Assembly (NCBI GenBank): GCA_020632655.1
Contig: JACKFD010000003.1
Span: 124,001 to 188,000 of the forward strand
Reading direction: 5' to 3'
Source: Spirochaetaceae bacterium
Lineage (GTDB): Bacteria > Myxococcota_A > UBA9160 > UBA4427
Length of the DNA stretch: 64,000 nucleotides
Shown here: piece after piece, positions 9,176-21,896 of the stretch
Position numbering within the stretch: position 1 is the stretch's first letter
Layout: each line of letters begins with the position of its first letter
Notes under the pieces: model-generated
Told to the model about the DNA's origin: nothing
Seen by the model: only the letters and a program-made list of their open reading frames with translations
Database searches by the model: none
Program-made: the position numbers and the translations under genes

Positions 9176-9850
9176 TTGACCCGAGGCGCGGACGCGGCAG
9201 GCTCGATCCGCGCGGAGAAGGATGGGCTGCGGCGGGACATGCGTCGTCGTCTGGCCGGCCTCGCGCCAGGGGCTGCCCGCGACGCCGGGGAGGCGATCCT
9301 GGCTCGGCTCCTTCGCTGGGAGGGATGGACGCAGGCTTCGACGGTCGTTGCCTTCGCGAGCCTGGCCGATGAGGTCGACACGGAGCCCATCCTCCGCCGG
9401 GTGCTCGATGAGGGCAGGGTGCTCGCCCTGCCGCGGATCGAGGCCTCGGGGCGACTCGACTTTCTCGTCGTGACCGATCCATCGGCGCTGATCGCGGGTC
9501 GGCGTGGCCTGCGAGAGCCTTCGCGGGAGGCGTCGACCGTCGTGCTCGACGCTCGCACGTTGGTCCTGGTGCCGGGGCTCGCCTTCGATCGGTCGGGCGG
9601 TCGGCTCGGGCGGGGGGCGGGCTACTATGATCGCGCCCTCGCGGAGGTCGGGCGCCGCGAGACCCGTTCGGAACCTGATCCGTATTCGCCGCCCGGAGCG
9701 GAGGGTCGGCTACGGCGTGGCGCCCTTCGTGTCGGCGTCGGCTTCGCGCTCCAGATGGTGGCGCGCGTGCCGATGGCTGCCGGAGATGCCTGGCTGGACG
9801 GGTGCGTGACCGAGGCGGAGCTCGTGCTGGCGCCGCCCTCCCGGCGCTGA
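9176..9850 (+). CDS. fau: 5-formyltetrahydrofolate cyclo-ligase
   Basis: This 224-residue enzyme converts 5-formyltetrahydrofolate to 5,10-methenyltetrahydrofolate with ATP. The signature GRGAGYYDR is at residues 145-153, preceded by LVPGLAFDRSGGRL, and the N-terminal basic helix (EKDGLRRDMRRRL) is typical. The start is a TTG at 9176 with a GGAGG at 9164-9168, seven bases upstream. The linkage zapA-fau is widely conserved in proteobacteria, often with 6S RNA between the genes, but only 70 bases separate them here. A short Arg/Glu/Pro-rich insertion follows the signature (about residues 158-180). Confidence 0.92.
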   Translation: MTRGADAAGSIRAEKDGLRRDMRRRLAGLAPGAARDAGEAILARLLRWEGWTQASTVVAFASLADEVDTEPILRRVLDEGRVLALPRIEASGRLDFLVVTDPSALIAGRRGLREPSREASTVVLDARTLVLVPGLAFDRSGGRLGRGAGYYDRALAEVGRRETRSEPDPYSPPGAEGRLRRGALRVGVGFALQMVARVPMAAGDAWLDGCVTEAELVLAPPSRR

Positions 9851-9906
9851 GGGCTGGGTCGGTCCGGGAGCTTCGGCGAGTGGTTCGGAAGAGAAGGCAG
9901 GGTGGA

Positions 9907-11145
9907 ATGACGAAGGGGGAAGTCCGGCGGGAGGTCGAGCGGCAACTCGCGATCATGCGTGAGGGGGCCGTCGACTTCCATGGCGAGGAGGAGCTCGCGG
10001 AGCGCCTCGCGGGTCGCCTCGAGGCGGGGAGCCCGCTTCGCGTGAAGCTGGGGATGGATCCGTCCTCGGCGGATCTGCACCTCGGCCACAGCGTCGTCCT
10101 TCTGAAGCTTCGACGCTTCCTCGAGCTCGGCCACGTGCCGATCTTCCTCGTCGGCGACTTCACCGCCCGGATCGGCGATCCGTCGGGGCGCAACAAGACG
10201 CGTCCTCCGCTCGACGTCGAGCAGGTACGCGAGAATGCGCGGACCTACGTCCAGCAGGTCGGCCGGCTCCTCGACGTGTCCAAGGTGGAGGTCCGGTTCA
10301 ACGGAGAGTGGATGGACTCGATGGCGCCGAGCGATTTCGTCCGGCTCTGTTCGCAGTCGACGGTGGCGCGCATGCTCGAGCGAGACGACTTCGCCAAGCG
10401 TTATGCGAGCGAGGTTCCGATCTACATCCACGAGTTCCTCTATCCCTTCGTGCAGGGCTACGATTCCGTGGCTCTGGAGGCCGACGTCGAGCTCGGTGGG
10501 ACCGATCAGACATTCAATCTGCTGATGGGCCGGGAGCTCCAGAGGGCATACGGACAGCCGCCACAGGCCGTGATCACTCATCCTCTGCTCGTCGGCCTCG
10601 ATGGTCAGGAGAAGATGAGCAAGAGCCTCGGGAATAGCGTCGGCATAACAGACGCGCCCGAGGACATGTACGGCAAGATCATGAGCGTTCCGGATGCGGC
10701 GATGTCCGAGTGGTGCCGGCTGCTCTCTGCGGGGGAGTGGGACGATCTCGCCCTTGCGCTGCGGCGGCTCGAGTCGGGCGACGGTGACCCGATGGCGCTC
10801 AAGCACGACCTGGCCGGGCGCATCGTCGCACGCATCCACGACCCCGCCGCGGCCGGGCACGCACGCGAACATTTCCGTCGCGTCGTGCAGCGCAAGGAAG
10901 TGCCGGACGAGGTGGAGGAGATCGATGTCGCGAGTCCGTCGGCGGAGGGGATGCGGCTCTTCGAGCTGCTCGTTGCCGCCGGCCTGGTCCCGAGCAAGAG
11001 CGAGGCTCGACGACTCGTGCAGCAGGGCGCCGTGTCGCTCGACGGGGAGCGTGCGGAGGATCCGGCCCTGCTGCTCCGTCCGGGCGAAGTCCTGGTTCGT
11101 GTGGGCAAGCGGCGCTACGGGCGCGTGCGCCTCGGTGCTGCCTGA
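9907..11145 (+). CDS. tyrS: Tyrosyl-tRNA synthetase
   Basis: The 412-residue class I synthetase charges tRNA-Tyr. The HIGH signature appears as HLGH at residues 58-61 and KMSKS at 236-240; the HLGHSVVLLKLRRF form places it in the TyrZ-like branch. YDSVALEADVELGGTDQ in the middle carries tyrosine-binding residues, and the C-terminal S4 RNA-binding domain (ARRLVQQGAVSLDGER) is present. The ATG at 9907 is preceded by GGGTGGA. Transcription continues in the direction of the rRNA operon, whose promoter lies in the next gap. Confidence 0.97.
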   Translation: MTKGEVRREVERQLAIMREGAVDFHGEEELAERLAGRLEAGSPLRVKLGMDPSSADLHLGHSVVLLKLRRFLELGHVPIFLVGDFTARIGDPSGRNKTRPPLDVEQVRENARTYVQQVGRLLDVSKVEVRFNGEWMDSMAPSDFVRLCSQSTVARMLERDDFAKRYASEVPIYIHEFLYPFVQGYDSVALEADVELGGTDQTFNLLMGRELQRAYGQPPQAVITHPLLVGLDGQEKMSKSLGNSVGITDAPEDMYGKIMSVPDAAMSEWCRLLSAGEWDDLALALRRLESGDGDPMALKHDLAGRIVARIHDPAAAGHAREHFRRVVQRKEVPDEVEEIDVASPSAEGMRLFELLVAAGLVPSKSEARRLVQQGAVSLDGERAEDPALLLRPGEVLVRVGKRRYGRVRLGAA

Positions 11146-11204
11146 AGGGCGGGGGCGTCCCGAGGGGATAGGCAAAAAAACGGCTGGGCCTGCAGAAAAG
11201 GGCC

Positions 11205-11231
11205 TTGACCGCCGACGGAGCCTCCTTTAAG
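11205..11231 (+). promoter_or_regulatory. Probable rRNA operon promoter
   Basis: TTGACC at 11205-11210 and TTTAAG at 11226-11231, 15 bases apart, form a short-spaced promoter that is typical for stable RNA genes. A-rich tracts just upstream (11174-11180 and 11196-11199) could act as an UP element, and the bases after the -10 are GC-rich, as expected for a stringent discriminator. The distance to 16S is about 350 bases. Confidence 0.6.
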
Positions 11232-11403
11232 TTCCGGCGCCCGTCGCGAGGAGAACTCGTGAGGGGCTTCCCGAAAAGCGATCCACTCCAACGGCCTTCC
11301 GGCGCTCGCCTCGGGCGAGGCACGGACGGGGGGTCGGGATCGACGCACGGTGAAGACATGGGTTGTCTGCGGGAGTTCTCGACAAGCTCCCGGGGCCTCG
11401 GTC

Positions 11404-11414
11404 GCTCTTTGAAA
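11404..11414 (+). promoter_or_regulatory. boxA antitermination site in the rRNA leader
   Basis: GCTCTTTGAAA closely resembles the boxA core (GCTCTTTAACA) bound by NusB-NusE, which keeps polymerase running through rRNA. It lies in the leader about 165 bases before 16S and abuts the 16S processing stem, as in other bacteria. Confidence 0.65.
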
Positions 11415-11430
11415 ACTGAATAGCGTGTGG
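11412..11430 (+). other. 16S processing stem, 5' strand
   Basis: These 19 bases are a perfect reverse complement of 13328-13346 downstream of 16S. Pairing would loop out the whole 16S rRNA and create the double-stranded substrate for RNase III. Confidence 0.85.
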
Positions 11431-11578
11431 TTCGTCGGGTCGGGCGGGGACGCTCGGCAGGCGAATCGAGACAACATTCAAAGTCCCCATGCAGGGCGCT
11501 CGGGTCGAGAGGCTCGGGAGTCCTGCTTGCGATCATGGCGGCTTCGGTCCTTCGAGATCGATTCCGTCAGCCAAATTT

Positions 11579-13141
<1,563 letters not shown>

Positions 13142-13327
13142 CCCAGGCCTCGCACGACGAGGCCACGTCCTGATCTCGAGAGAGGTCACAAGGGGCGAAA
13201 GGGCATTTAGAAGTCACGTCGATCCGTCCAGACCTGCACTAGCGGGGGCTGGAAGGAAGGTTTGAATCCCGGGTTCTCCCGGTAACTCGTTCAATCGGGG
13301 AGCTTTCCGATCGACGCTCATTCGCCG

Positions 13328-13346
13328 CCACACGCTATTCAGTTTT
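13328..13346 (+). other. 16S processing stem, 3' strand
   Basis: Perfect 19-base partner of 11412-11430, located about 195 bases after the 16S 3' end in the spacer before tRNA-Ile. Confidence 0.85.
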
Positions 13347-13459
13347 TGGAGACCGGAGTGTCTCCCTCTCGTCGGTATTCGATACGGACGGGAGGGGATG
13401 AGCCGCGATCTTCCGTGAAGCGAGGCGCATGGGTGACCATCCGAATCTCGGCGCTTCTC

Positions 13460-13536
13460 GGGCCTGTAGCTCAGGTGGTTAGAGCGTCCGCCTGATAAGC
13501 GGGAGGTCGGTGGTTCGAGTCCACCCAGGCCCACCA
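13460..13536 (+). tRNA. tRNA-Ile (anticodon GAT)
   Basis: A 77-base cloverleaf with acceptor GGGCCTG (13460-13466) paired to CAGGCCC (13526-13532), anticodon GAT at 13494-13496, T-loop GGTTCGAGTCC, and an encoded CCA end. It is the usual first spacer tRNA of bacterial rRNA operons. Confidence 0.98.
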
Positions 13537-13666
13537 CCCTTCGCCCGGTGCCAATGCGCCGGTCGGAAAGTGGGGGATGCCTCGCGGTGGCGGAAGGCTC
13601 GTTTCGGTCGAGTCGATTCGACCTCGAAAGAGGTTTTCCTGGGCCGATCCTCCTCGCGGAGGTCGT

Positions 13667-13742
13667 GGGGCTGTAGCTCAGCTGGGAGAGCGCGGGCTTT
13701 GCAAGCCTGAGGTCGTCGGTTCGATCCCGTCCAGCTCCACCA
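13667..13742 (+). tRNA. tRNA-Ala (anticodon TGC)
   Basis: A 76-base cloverleaf with acceptor GGGGCTG (13667-13673) paired to CAGCTCC (13732-13738), anticodon TGC at 13700-13702, T-loop GGTTCGATCCC, and an encoded CCA. It is the second spacer tRNA of the operon. Confidence 0.98.
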
Positions 13743-13879
13743 GGTCCCAGATTATTTGCCGCGTGAAGAGGGGAGTAATTCCCAATGTCACGCGAGTCGA
13801 ATCGAAAGGCGTCCTCGAGACGCGCTCGCCCCCAACAGGCGAGAGAGAACGGATCTTGCGATCCGTCGATCCTTGATAA

Positions 13880-13899
13880 CTGAATATCTTTCCGAGCTG
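13880..13899 (+). other. 23S processing stem, 5' strand
   Basis: These 20 bases are a perfect reverse complement of 17058-17077 after 23S. The pairing extends imperfectly on both sides (GATCC-rich on one side, GCG on the other) and would be the RNase III site that frees pre-23S. Confidence 0.85.
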
Positions 13900-14034
13900 A
13901 GAGCGTCTTGCTTGCAAGATGTATCGAAAGAATACATGTCGACGGAATCGATCCTCGTGATCGGTTCCAGCTTCTCGAACATGCGATGCTGAAAAAGCGG
14001 AGCGTGTAATGGGAAGCCGACCTGCCCGATTTAT

Positions 14035-16987
<2,953 letters not shown>

Positions 16988-17057
16988 AGAATCGATCGGG
17001 AATCTCGAGTCGTCGTGAGACGGCGCGGGAGCAGCAGATGCTGTGAGCGGGACGCTC

Positions 17058-17077
17058 CAGCTCGGAAAGATATTCAG
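17058..17077 (+). other. 23S processing stem, 3' strand
   Basis: Perfect 20-base partner of 13880-13899, about 70 bases after the end of 23S. Confidence 0.85.
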
Positions 17078-17201
17078 AGATCAGGGATCCGTACGGATCG
17101 CTTCTCATCGAGAGCATTGAAGTCGTCGGCCTCGGCCGCGCCGGCCCCGAAACAAGGGGGTAGGGCGCAGCCAAAGGGAACGGGGGTCGACGCGACGGTT
17201 T

Positions 17202-17318
<117 letters not shown>

Positions 17319-17326
17319 TCTCTTCG

Positions 17327-17378
17327 GGCGGCGCCCGGAAGCGAATCGAGAGGTTCGCGATCCGGGCGCCGCCTTTTT
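17327..17378 (+). terminator. Rho-independent terminator of the rRNA operon
   Basis: A 13-base perfect stem (17327-17339 with 17361-17373, GC-rich) is followed by five T residues at 17374-17378. A second small GCGAA/TTCGC stem fills the loop. It lies ten bases after the 5S gene. Confidence 0.92.
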
Positions 17379-17629
17379 CGTTCTGGGGCTTGATCTGGGA
17401 TCAGGGCCGCGTGTACCGGTGGCCGATCGAGCGCGCGAGGCGCTGGCGCCCTCGGGTATCCGCGTCTTCGATGGCGATGCAGCTCGCGCGCAATGTCCTC
17501 CTCCCGTGTGTGGGGTGGTTGACCCCTCCGGTGCGCCGCGCGGATAATGTCGGTCCACCACTGGCGTCCCCTTCCGCAGCGCACCCTTCGCTCGTGGTGG
17601 TGTCGTCGCCCGCACGAGAGAGCCCACCC

Positions 17630-20600
17630 ATGCCGAGTCCCCCGCCTCCCGCCCGTTCCGGGCTCATCCTCGGTCTTCTCGTGTCGGTTTTCGTCGTGAT
17701 GGGCGCGCTCGTTGCCGTGCCGCGCGCGCGCGCGCAGTCGTCGTATCAGCTCTTCGAGTCCGGGCCGGTACGGCCGATGGCGCTCTCGCCCAGCGGCAAT
17801 CGTCTCTTCGTCACGAATACGCCCGATGGTCAGCTCGAGGTCTTCGACGTCGCGACCAATGGGAGTCTGATCCATCGGACGAGCGTGGGCGTGGGGCTCG
17901 AGCCGGTTGCGGTCGCGGCACGGTCCGACGACGAGGTCTGGGTGGTCAACCACCTCTCCGACAGCGTGAGCATCGTGGCGCTCTCCGGGCCCGCGCCCCG
18001 CGTCGTCCGCACCTTGCTCGTGGGCGACGAGCCGAACGACATCGTCTTTGCAGGGCCGGGCGGGGACCGCGCCTTCGTGAGCGCGGCACATCGCGGCCAG
18101 AGCGCACCGGTTCCCGACGGCGACTACGACGTGCCGGGGCAGGGGCGCGCCGACGTCTACGTGTTCGATGCTGCGAACCTCGGCGAATCGCTCGAGGGGG
18201 ACCGTCTGGCGGTGGTCACGCTGTTCGGCGATCGGCCGCGAGCGCTCGCTCGGAACGCCGCCGGGGATCGCGTCTACGTCGCGGTCTTCCGCTCCGGAAA
18301 CAGGACGGCCGTGTTGAACGAGGGCGCCGTCTGCGATACCTCCGGCGCCAATCGCACGAACGAGGTCGTGCAGGGTCCGTGCGTCGTCGGCTTCGGCGCC
18401 AATCAGACGACCTCGCCGGGTGGGCTGCCGACGCCCCTCAAGAACCATGCGGGCGCGCCCGGGCCGGAGACCGGTCTGATCGTCCAGCAGGATCGCGACG
18501 GTGGGGCGACCGGCGCCTGGCTCGACGAGCTCGGGCGCGACTGGAGCCCCCTGATCCGTTTCGACCTGCCGGACGAGGACGTCTTCACGCTCGATGCGAG
18601 TGCCCCCGTCCCGGTCGAGATCGGTGCGCCCTTCGCGGGCGTCGGTACGACGCTCTTCAACATGGCCGTGCACCCGATCACGGGACGGATCTTCGTGACC
18701 AACACGGAGGCCCGGAACCAGGTCCGCTTCGAGGGACCCGGATCGCACGTCTCGACGAACGGCCTCAAGCCGGGAGGCGAGCCCGCCAGCGTTCGCGGTG
18801 ATCTCGCGCGGTCCCGGATCACGATCCTCGACCCGGGCTCCGGCGCCGTCCTGCCTCGTCACCTCAACAAGCACATCCCCTACGGCGTGGTGCCGGTTCC
18901 GGCCGGCGTCGAGGAGCGCAGCCTCGCGACCCCCCTCGGCATGGCCTTCTCGGCCGACGGCAGCACCGTCTACGTCGCGGGCTTCGGGTCCTCACGAATC
19001 GGCGTCTACGACGTCGCCGGTCTCGAGTCCGACACCTTCGCCGTCCAGGCGAACGACCCGATTCCCGTCGGTGGCGGCGGCCCCTCGAGCGTGTTGCGGC
19101 TCGGCGATCGGCTGGTGGTCACGACCCGCTTCGACAACGCGCTGCGCGTCGTCGATCCGATCACGAAGGCCGAGTTCCAGCGCATCCCACTCACGAACCC
19201 CGAGCCCCCCTCCGTCATTGCGGGGCGCCCCTTCCTCTACGACGCCAACCTCACGGGCAGCAACGGCGAGGCCTCCTGCGCGAGCTGCCACCTCTTCGGG
19301 GACATGGACGATCTCGCCTGGGATCTCGGAGATCCGGACGCCGACGTCGTCGCGAACGGCAACCCGATCAATCCCGTCTCACAGTTCCTCTGCCTGATCT
19401 CGGGCACGCTCTGCACGCAGTTCCATCCGCACAAAGGGCCGATGGCGACGCAGAGCCTGCGCGGCCTCGAGAACATGGGGCCGCAACATTGGCGCGGGGA
19501 TCGACAAGGGGACGAGGTCGCGGCCTTCGAGGCGTTCAACGTCGCCTTCCCGGGGCTCGTCGGGCGTGACGAGGGTGAGCTGACCCCGCAGCAGATGACC
19601 GCCTTCCGCGAGTTCGCCCTGCAGCTGCGCTATCCGCCGAACCCGATCCGGCGCCTGGACAACGGCCTGCGTGCGACGCCGGGCGGGCCGAGCGAGGCGA
19701 ACGGCGCCGTGCTCTACGGGACGCGGGGGAATCCCGGCCCGACCAGCGACAACCTCACCGACTGCCAGGGCTGCCATACCCTCGACGCGGCCACAGGTCA
19801 TTTCGGCGGCAACGGCCAATCGACCTTCGACGCGGAGCCCCAGGTCTTCAAGGTGCCGCATCTGCGAAACGCCTATCAGAAGGTCGGCGCCTTCGGATTC
19901 CCCGACGTCGGGAACTCCGACGGCCCCTTCACGCACCAGGGCCGTCAGGTCCGCAGCACGGGATTCTCCCACGACGGCAGCATCGACACACTCGATCGTT
20001 TTCTCGGCGCGAACGTCTTCACCCTCTCGGCTGCGGAACAGGAGGACCTCGAGGCGTTCATGATGGTCTTTCCCTCGGACTTCGCGCCGATGGTGGGGCA
20101 GCAGGTGACGCTCTCGGCGTCCCTGCTCGCAGGGCCCCAGGCGGCTGCGCTGAATGCGCGTGCCGATCTCCTTCTGGCCCGCTCGGGTACGCCCTTCGAT
20201 TCCGCGGTCCTGGGTGGGAGCGTGAACGAGTGCGATGCGATCGCGCGGGTCGTCGACGTGGGGAGCGGCTCGCCGCGGGGCTTCCTGCGACTCCCGGACG
20301 GAACGTTCCTGCCCGACGACGGCGGGACGCCGATCGGCGAGGCGGCTCTGCGCGCGATGGCCAGCGTGGTCGGGCAGGAGCTGACCTTCTCCTGCGTCCC
20401 GCCCGGCTCGGGCTCGCGCATGGCGCTCGATCGCGACGAGGACCAGATTCCGAACGGGCTCGACAATTGTGCGGGCGCGCCGAACGGACCGGGTGGCGGC
20501 ACGTGCGTCGCCGGTGACGCCGCCGCTCTGGCGACCGACTGCGTCACCGACGTCGACTGCGGCGTCGGCGGGGTCTGCTCGACCGCCCAGGAGGACGCCG

Positions 20601-20731
20601 ACCTCGATGGCGTGGGGGATGCCTGCGAGCCGGCTCTCGTCCCCGAGCCCGAGATGGTCTGGCTCCTCGCCGCGGGCAGCCTCCTGCTTGCCGCGATGGC
20701 CTCGCGCCGCGGCCCGAGGCCCCTGCGCTAG
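17630..20731 (+). CDS. Secreted di-haem beta-propeller protein with PEP-CTERM tail
   Basis: A 1033-residue exported protein. A signal peptide ends near Ala35 (ARA). Residues about 36-500 form YncE/40-residue YVTN-type propeller repeats (SPSGNRLFVTNTPDGQLEVFD in pieces, VYVAGFGSSRIGVYDV). Two haem c motifs follow, CASCH at 550-554 and CQGCH at 712-716, in a MauG/cytochrome-peroxidase-like region. Near the C-terminus, DRDEDQIPNGLDNC and DADLDGVGDACEP resemble thrombospondin type 3 calcium repeats. The last 30 residues are a PEP-CTERM signal: VPEPE, a hydrophobic helix, then SRRGPRPLR. An exosortase would be expected to anchor or process it. The start at 17630 is chosen for the signal peptide; no strong ribosome site is visible. 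Substrate unknown; its stop shares four bases with the convergent gene. Confidence 0.85.
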   Translation: MPSPPPPARSGLILGLLVSVFVVMGALVAVPRARAQSSYQLFESGPVRPMALSPSGNRLFVTNTPDGQLEVFDVATNGSLIHRTSVGVGLEPVAVAARSDDEVWVVNHLSDSVSIVALSGPAPRVVRTLLVGDEPNDIVFAGPGGDRAFVSAAHRGQSAPVPDGDYDVPGQGRADVYVFDAANLGESLEGDRLAVVTLFGDRPRALARNAAGDRVYVAVFRSGNRTAVLNEGAVCDTSGANRTNEVVQGPCVVGFGANQTTSPGGLPTPLKNHAGAPGPETGLIVQQDRDGGATGAWLDELGRDWSPLIRFDLPDEDVFTLDASAPVPVEIGAPFAGVGTTLFNMAVHPITGRIFVTNTEARNQVRFEGPGSHVSTNGLKPGGEPASVRGDLARSRITILDPGSGAVLPRHLNKHIPYGVVPVPAGVEERSLATPLGMAFSADGSTVYVAGFGSSRIGVYDVAGLESDTFAVQANDPIPVGGGGPSSVLRLGDRLVVTTRFDNALRVVDPITKAEFQRIPLTNPEPPSVIAGRPFLYDANLTGSNGEASCASCHLFGDMDDLAWDLGDPDADVVANGNPINPVSQFLCLISGTLCTQFHPHKGPMATQSLRGLENMGPQHWRGDRQGDEVAAFEAFNVAFPGLVGRDEGELTPQQMTAFREFALQLRYPPNPIRRLDNGLRATPGGPSEANGAVLYGTRGNPGPTSDNLTDCQGCHTLDAATGHFGGNGQSTFDAEPQVFKVPHLRNAYQKVGAFGFPDVGNSDGPFTHQGRQVRSTGFSHDGSIDTLDRFLGANVFTLSAAEQEDLEAFMMVFPSDFAPMVGQQVTLSASLLAGPQAAALNARADLLLARSGTPFDSAVLGGSVNECDAIARVVDVGSGSPRGFLRLPDGTFLPDDGGTPIGEAALRAMASVVGQELTFSCVPPGSGSRMALDRDEDQIPNGLDNCAGAPNGPGGGTCVAGDAAALATDCVTDVDCGVGGVCSTAQEDADLDGVGDACEPALVPEPEMVWLLAAGSLLLAAMASRRGPRPLR

Positions 20732-21300
20732 GCAGAGGCCTGCAGACCGGCGTCGATCGATCGGGCGAGTCGCGCGTAGAGATGGATCTTGAACCCTTCG
20801 AGGATCGCGTAGCCGATCAGGGCGAAGATCGTCGAGCTCAGCGCCAGCGCGAGCGCGCCCAGCTGGAGTGCGTCGTGCGAGATCCGCATCGAGAGCAGCA
20901 GGACGGCGAGGCCGCAGGTCGTTCCGATGAACCCGATCGGCGGCAGGATGTTCGCGTACATCGAGATGGGTTGGGCGAAGGCGGACTCGTATTCGTCCAC
21001 CACGATCTGCTTCGCGGCATCGCGCACGAAGGCGTCGGGCGTTCGGCCGGCCTCCTGCGCAGCGGCCGAGGAGGCGACTTCCGCCATCAGGGCGGAGACT
21101 CGATCGCGGGCGCCCTCGCCCTCGTCGTCCCGGCCCGGACGGGTCACGGTGCGTGCGCGCCAGCAGAGCAGGGCGCCTCGCGTGAGCGGCCACCACACCG
21201 CGAGCAGGGAGAGCGCGCACACGCCGATCGTGATCCGGAGCTCGCTCTGCGCGAGGTCGGAGAGCCAGGCGAAGAGGGTCGAGAAGAAGGACGGCTGCAT
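20728..21300 (-). CDS. ExbB/TolQ/MotA-like proton channel subunit
   Basis: A 190-residue inner-membrane protein with three predicted membrane helices at about 23-43, 115-137 and 147-168. The last two match the channel core of the family: ILPPIGFIGTTCGLAVLL and GALALALSSTIFALIGYAI, with the threonines that line the proton path in ExbB and TolQ. It is shorter than most relatives. It is the last gene of five coupled genes (start codon overlaps the upstream lipoprotein stop as ATGA), and an ExbD-like partner is the first gene of the same set. I infer a proton-motive-force motor acting on the periplasmic members. The specific cargo is unknown. Confidence 0.82.
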   Translation of the reverse strand: MQPSFFSTLFAWLSDLAQSELRITIGVCALSLLAVWWPLTRGALLCWRARTVTRPGRDDEGEGARDRVSALMAEVASSAAAQEAGRTPDAFVRDAAKQIVVDEYESAFAQPISMYANILPPIGFIGTTCGLAVLLLSMRISHDALQLGALALALSSTIFALIGYAILEGFKIHLYARLARSIDAGLQASA

Positions 21301-21896
21301 CAGATCTCTCCAGTCTGGGTGCGCAGGAGCGCGATGCCCTGCGTGAGGGTGACGGCCTCACCGGTCGGATAGAGGACCAGCATGCTTCCGATCGGTGCGA
21401 ACTCGTCCTCGAGCCGTGCGATCGTACGCCGCACGCCGCGGCTGTCCTGCATCTGATGCAGGAGCACCGCCTTCGAGAGCAGCAGCTCCGCGCGGAAGGG
21501 CCGCAGCTCGGGGTGCGAGCCGGTCGCGTCGTCCGACACGAGCGGGTCGACGCGCGTCTCGATGAAGGGACGCGCGAAGGCCTCGAAGCGGGCGATGCCG
21601 TTCTGCTTGCCGTGCCGCTTCAGCTCCTCGAGGGTGCGCTGGAAGCTGGCGAGATCGCGACGGATCCGGCGCATGGAGTATTTCCGTTGGGCGAGGGCCT
21701 CGCCGGCGAGCTGGCTCTCGACCCGATCGCGGCCGGGCAGGCGCGAGAAGTACGCGTCGCCCGCACCGCGGTCGCCTGCACAGCCCGCCGCGAGCAGGAT
21801 GGTCGTGCAGAGGAAGGCGAGTCCGCGTCGCGTGGCAGGCCGAGCGGCGAGGCGATCGCGAAGCGGATGCGAAGAGATGGACGGGATGCGGCTCAT
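21300..21896 (-). CDS. Lipoprotein of the Exb-like operon
   Basis: A 198-residue protein with a lipoprotein signal ending in LAAGC (Cys39). No Asp follows the Cys, so outer-membrane sorting is possible under the enterobacterial rule. The mature part is helical and charged, with a stretch like MRRIRRDLASFQRTLEEL and a C-terminal segment (SMLVLYPTGEAVTLTQGIA) that may be a small beta domain. I do not recognise a family. ATGA overlaps at both ends tie it to the large periplasmic protein upstream and the ExbB-like gene downstream, so it probably works in the same envelope complex. Confidence 0.75.
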   Translation of the reverse strand: MSRIPSISSHPLRDRLAARPATRRGLAFLCTTILLAAGCAGDRGAGDAYFSRLPGRDRVESQLAGEALAQRKYSMRRIRRDLASFQRTLEELKRHGKQNGIARFEAFARPFIETRVDPLVSDDATGSHPELRPFRAELLLSKAVLLHQMQDSRGVRRTIARLEDEFAPIGSMLVLYPTGEAVTLTQGIALLRTQTGEI

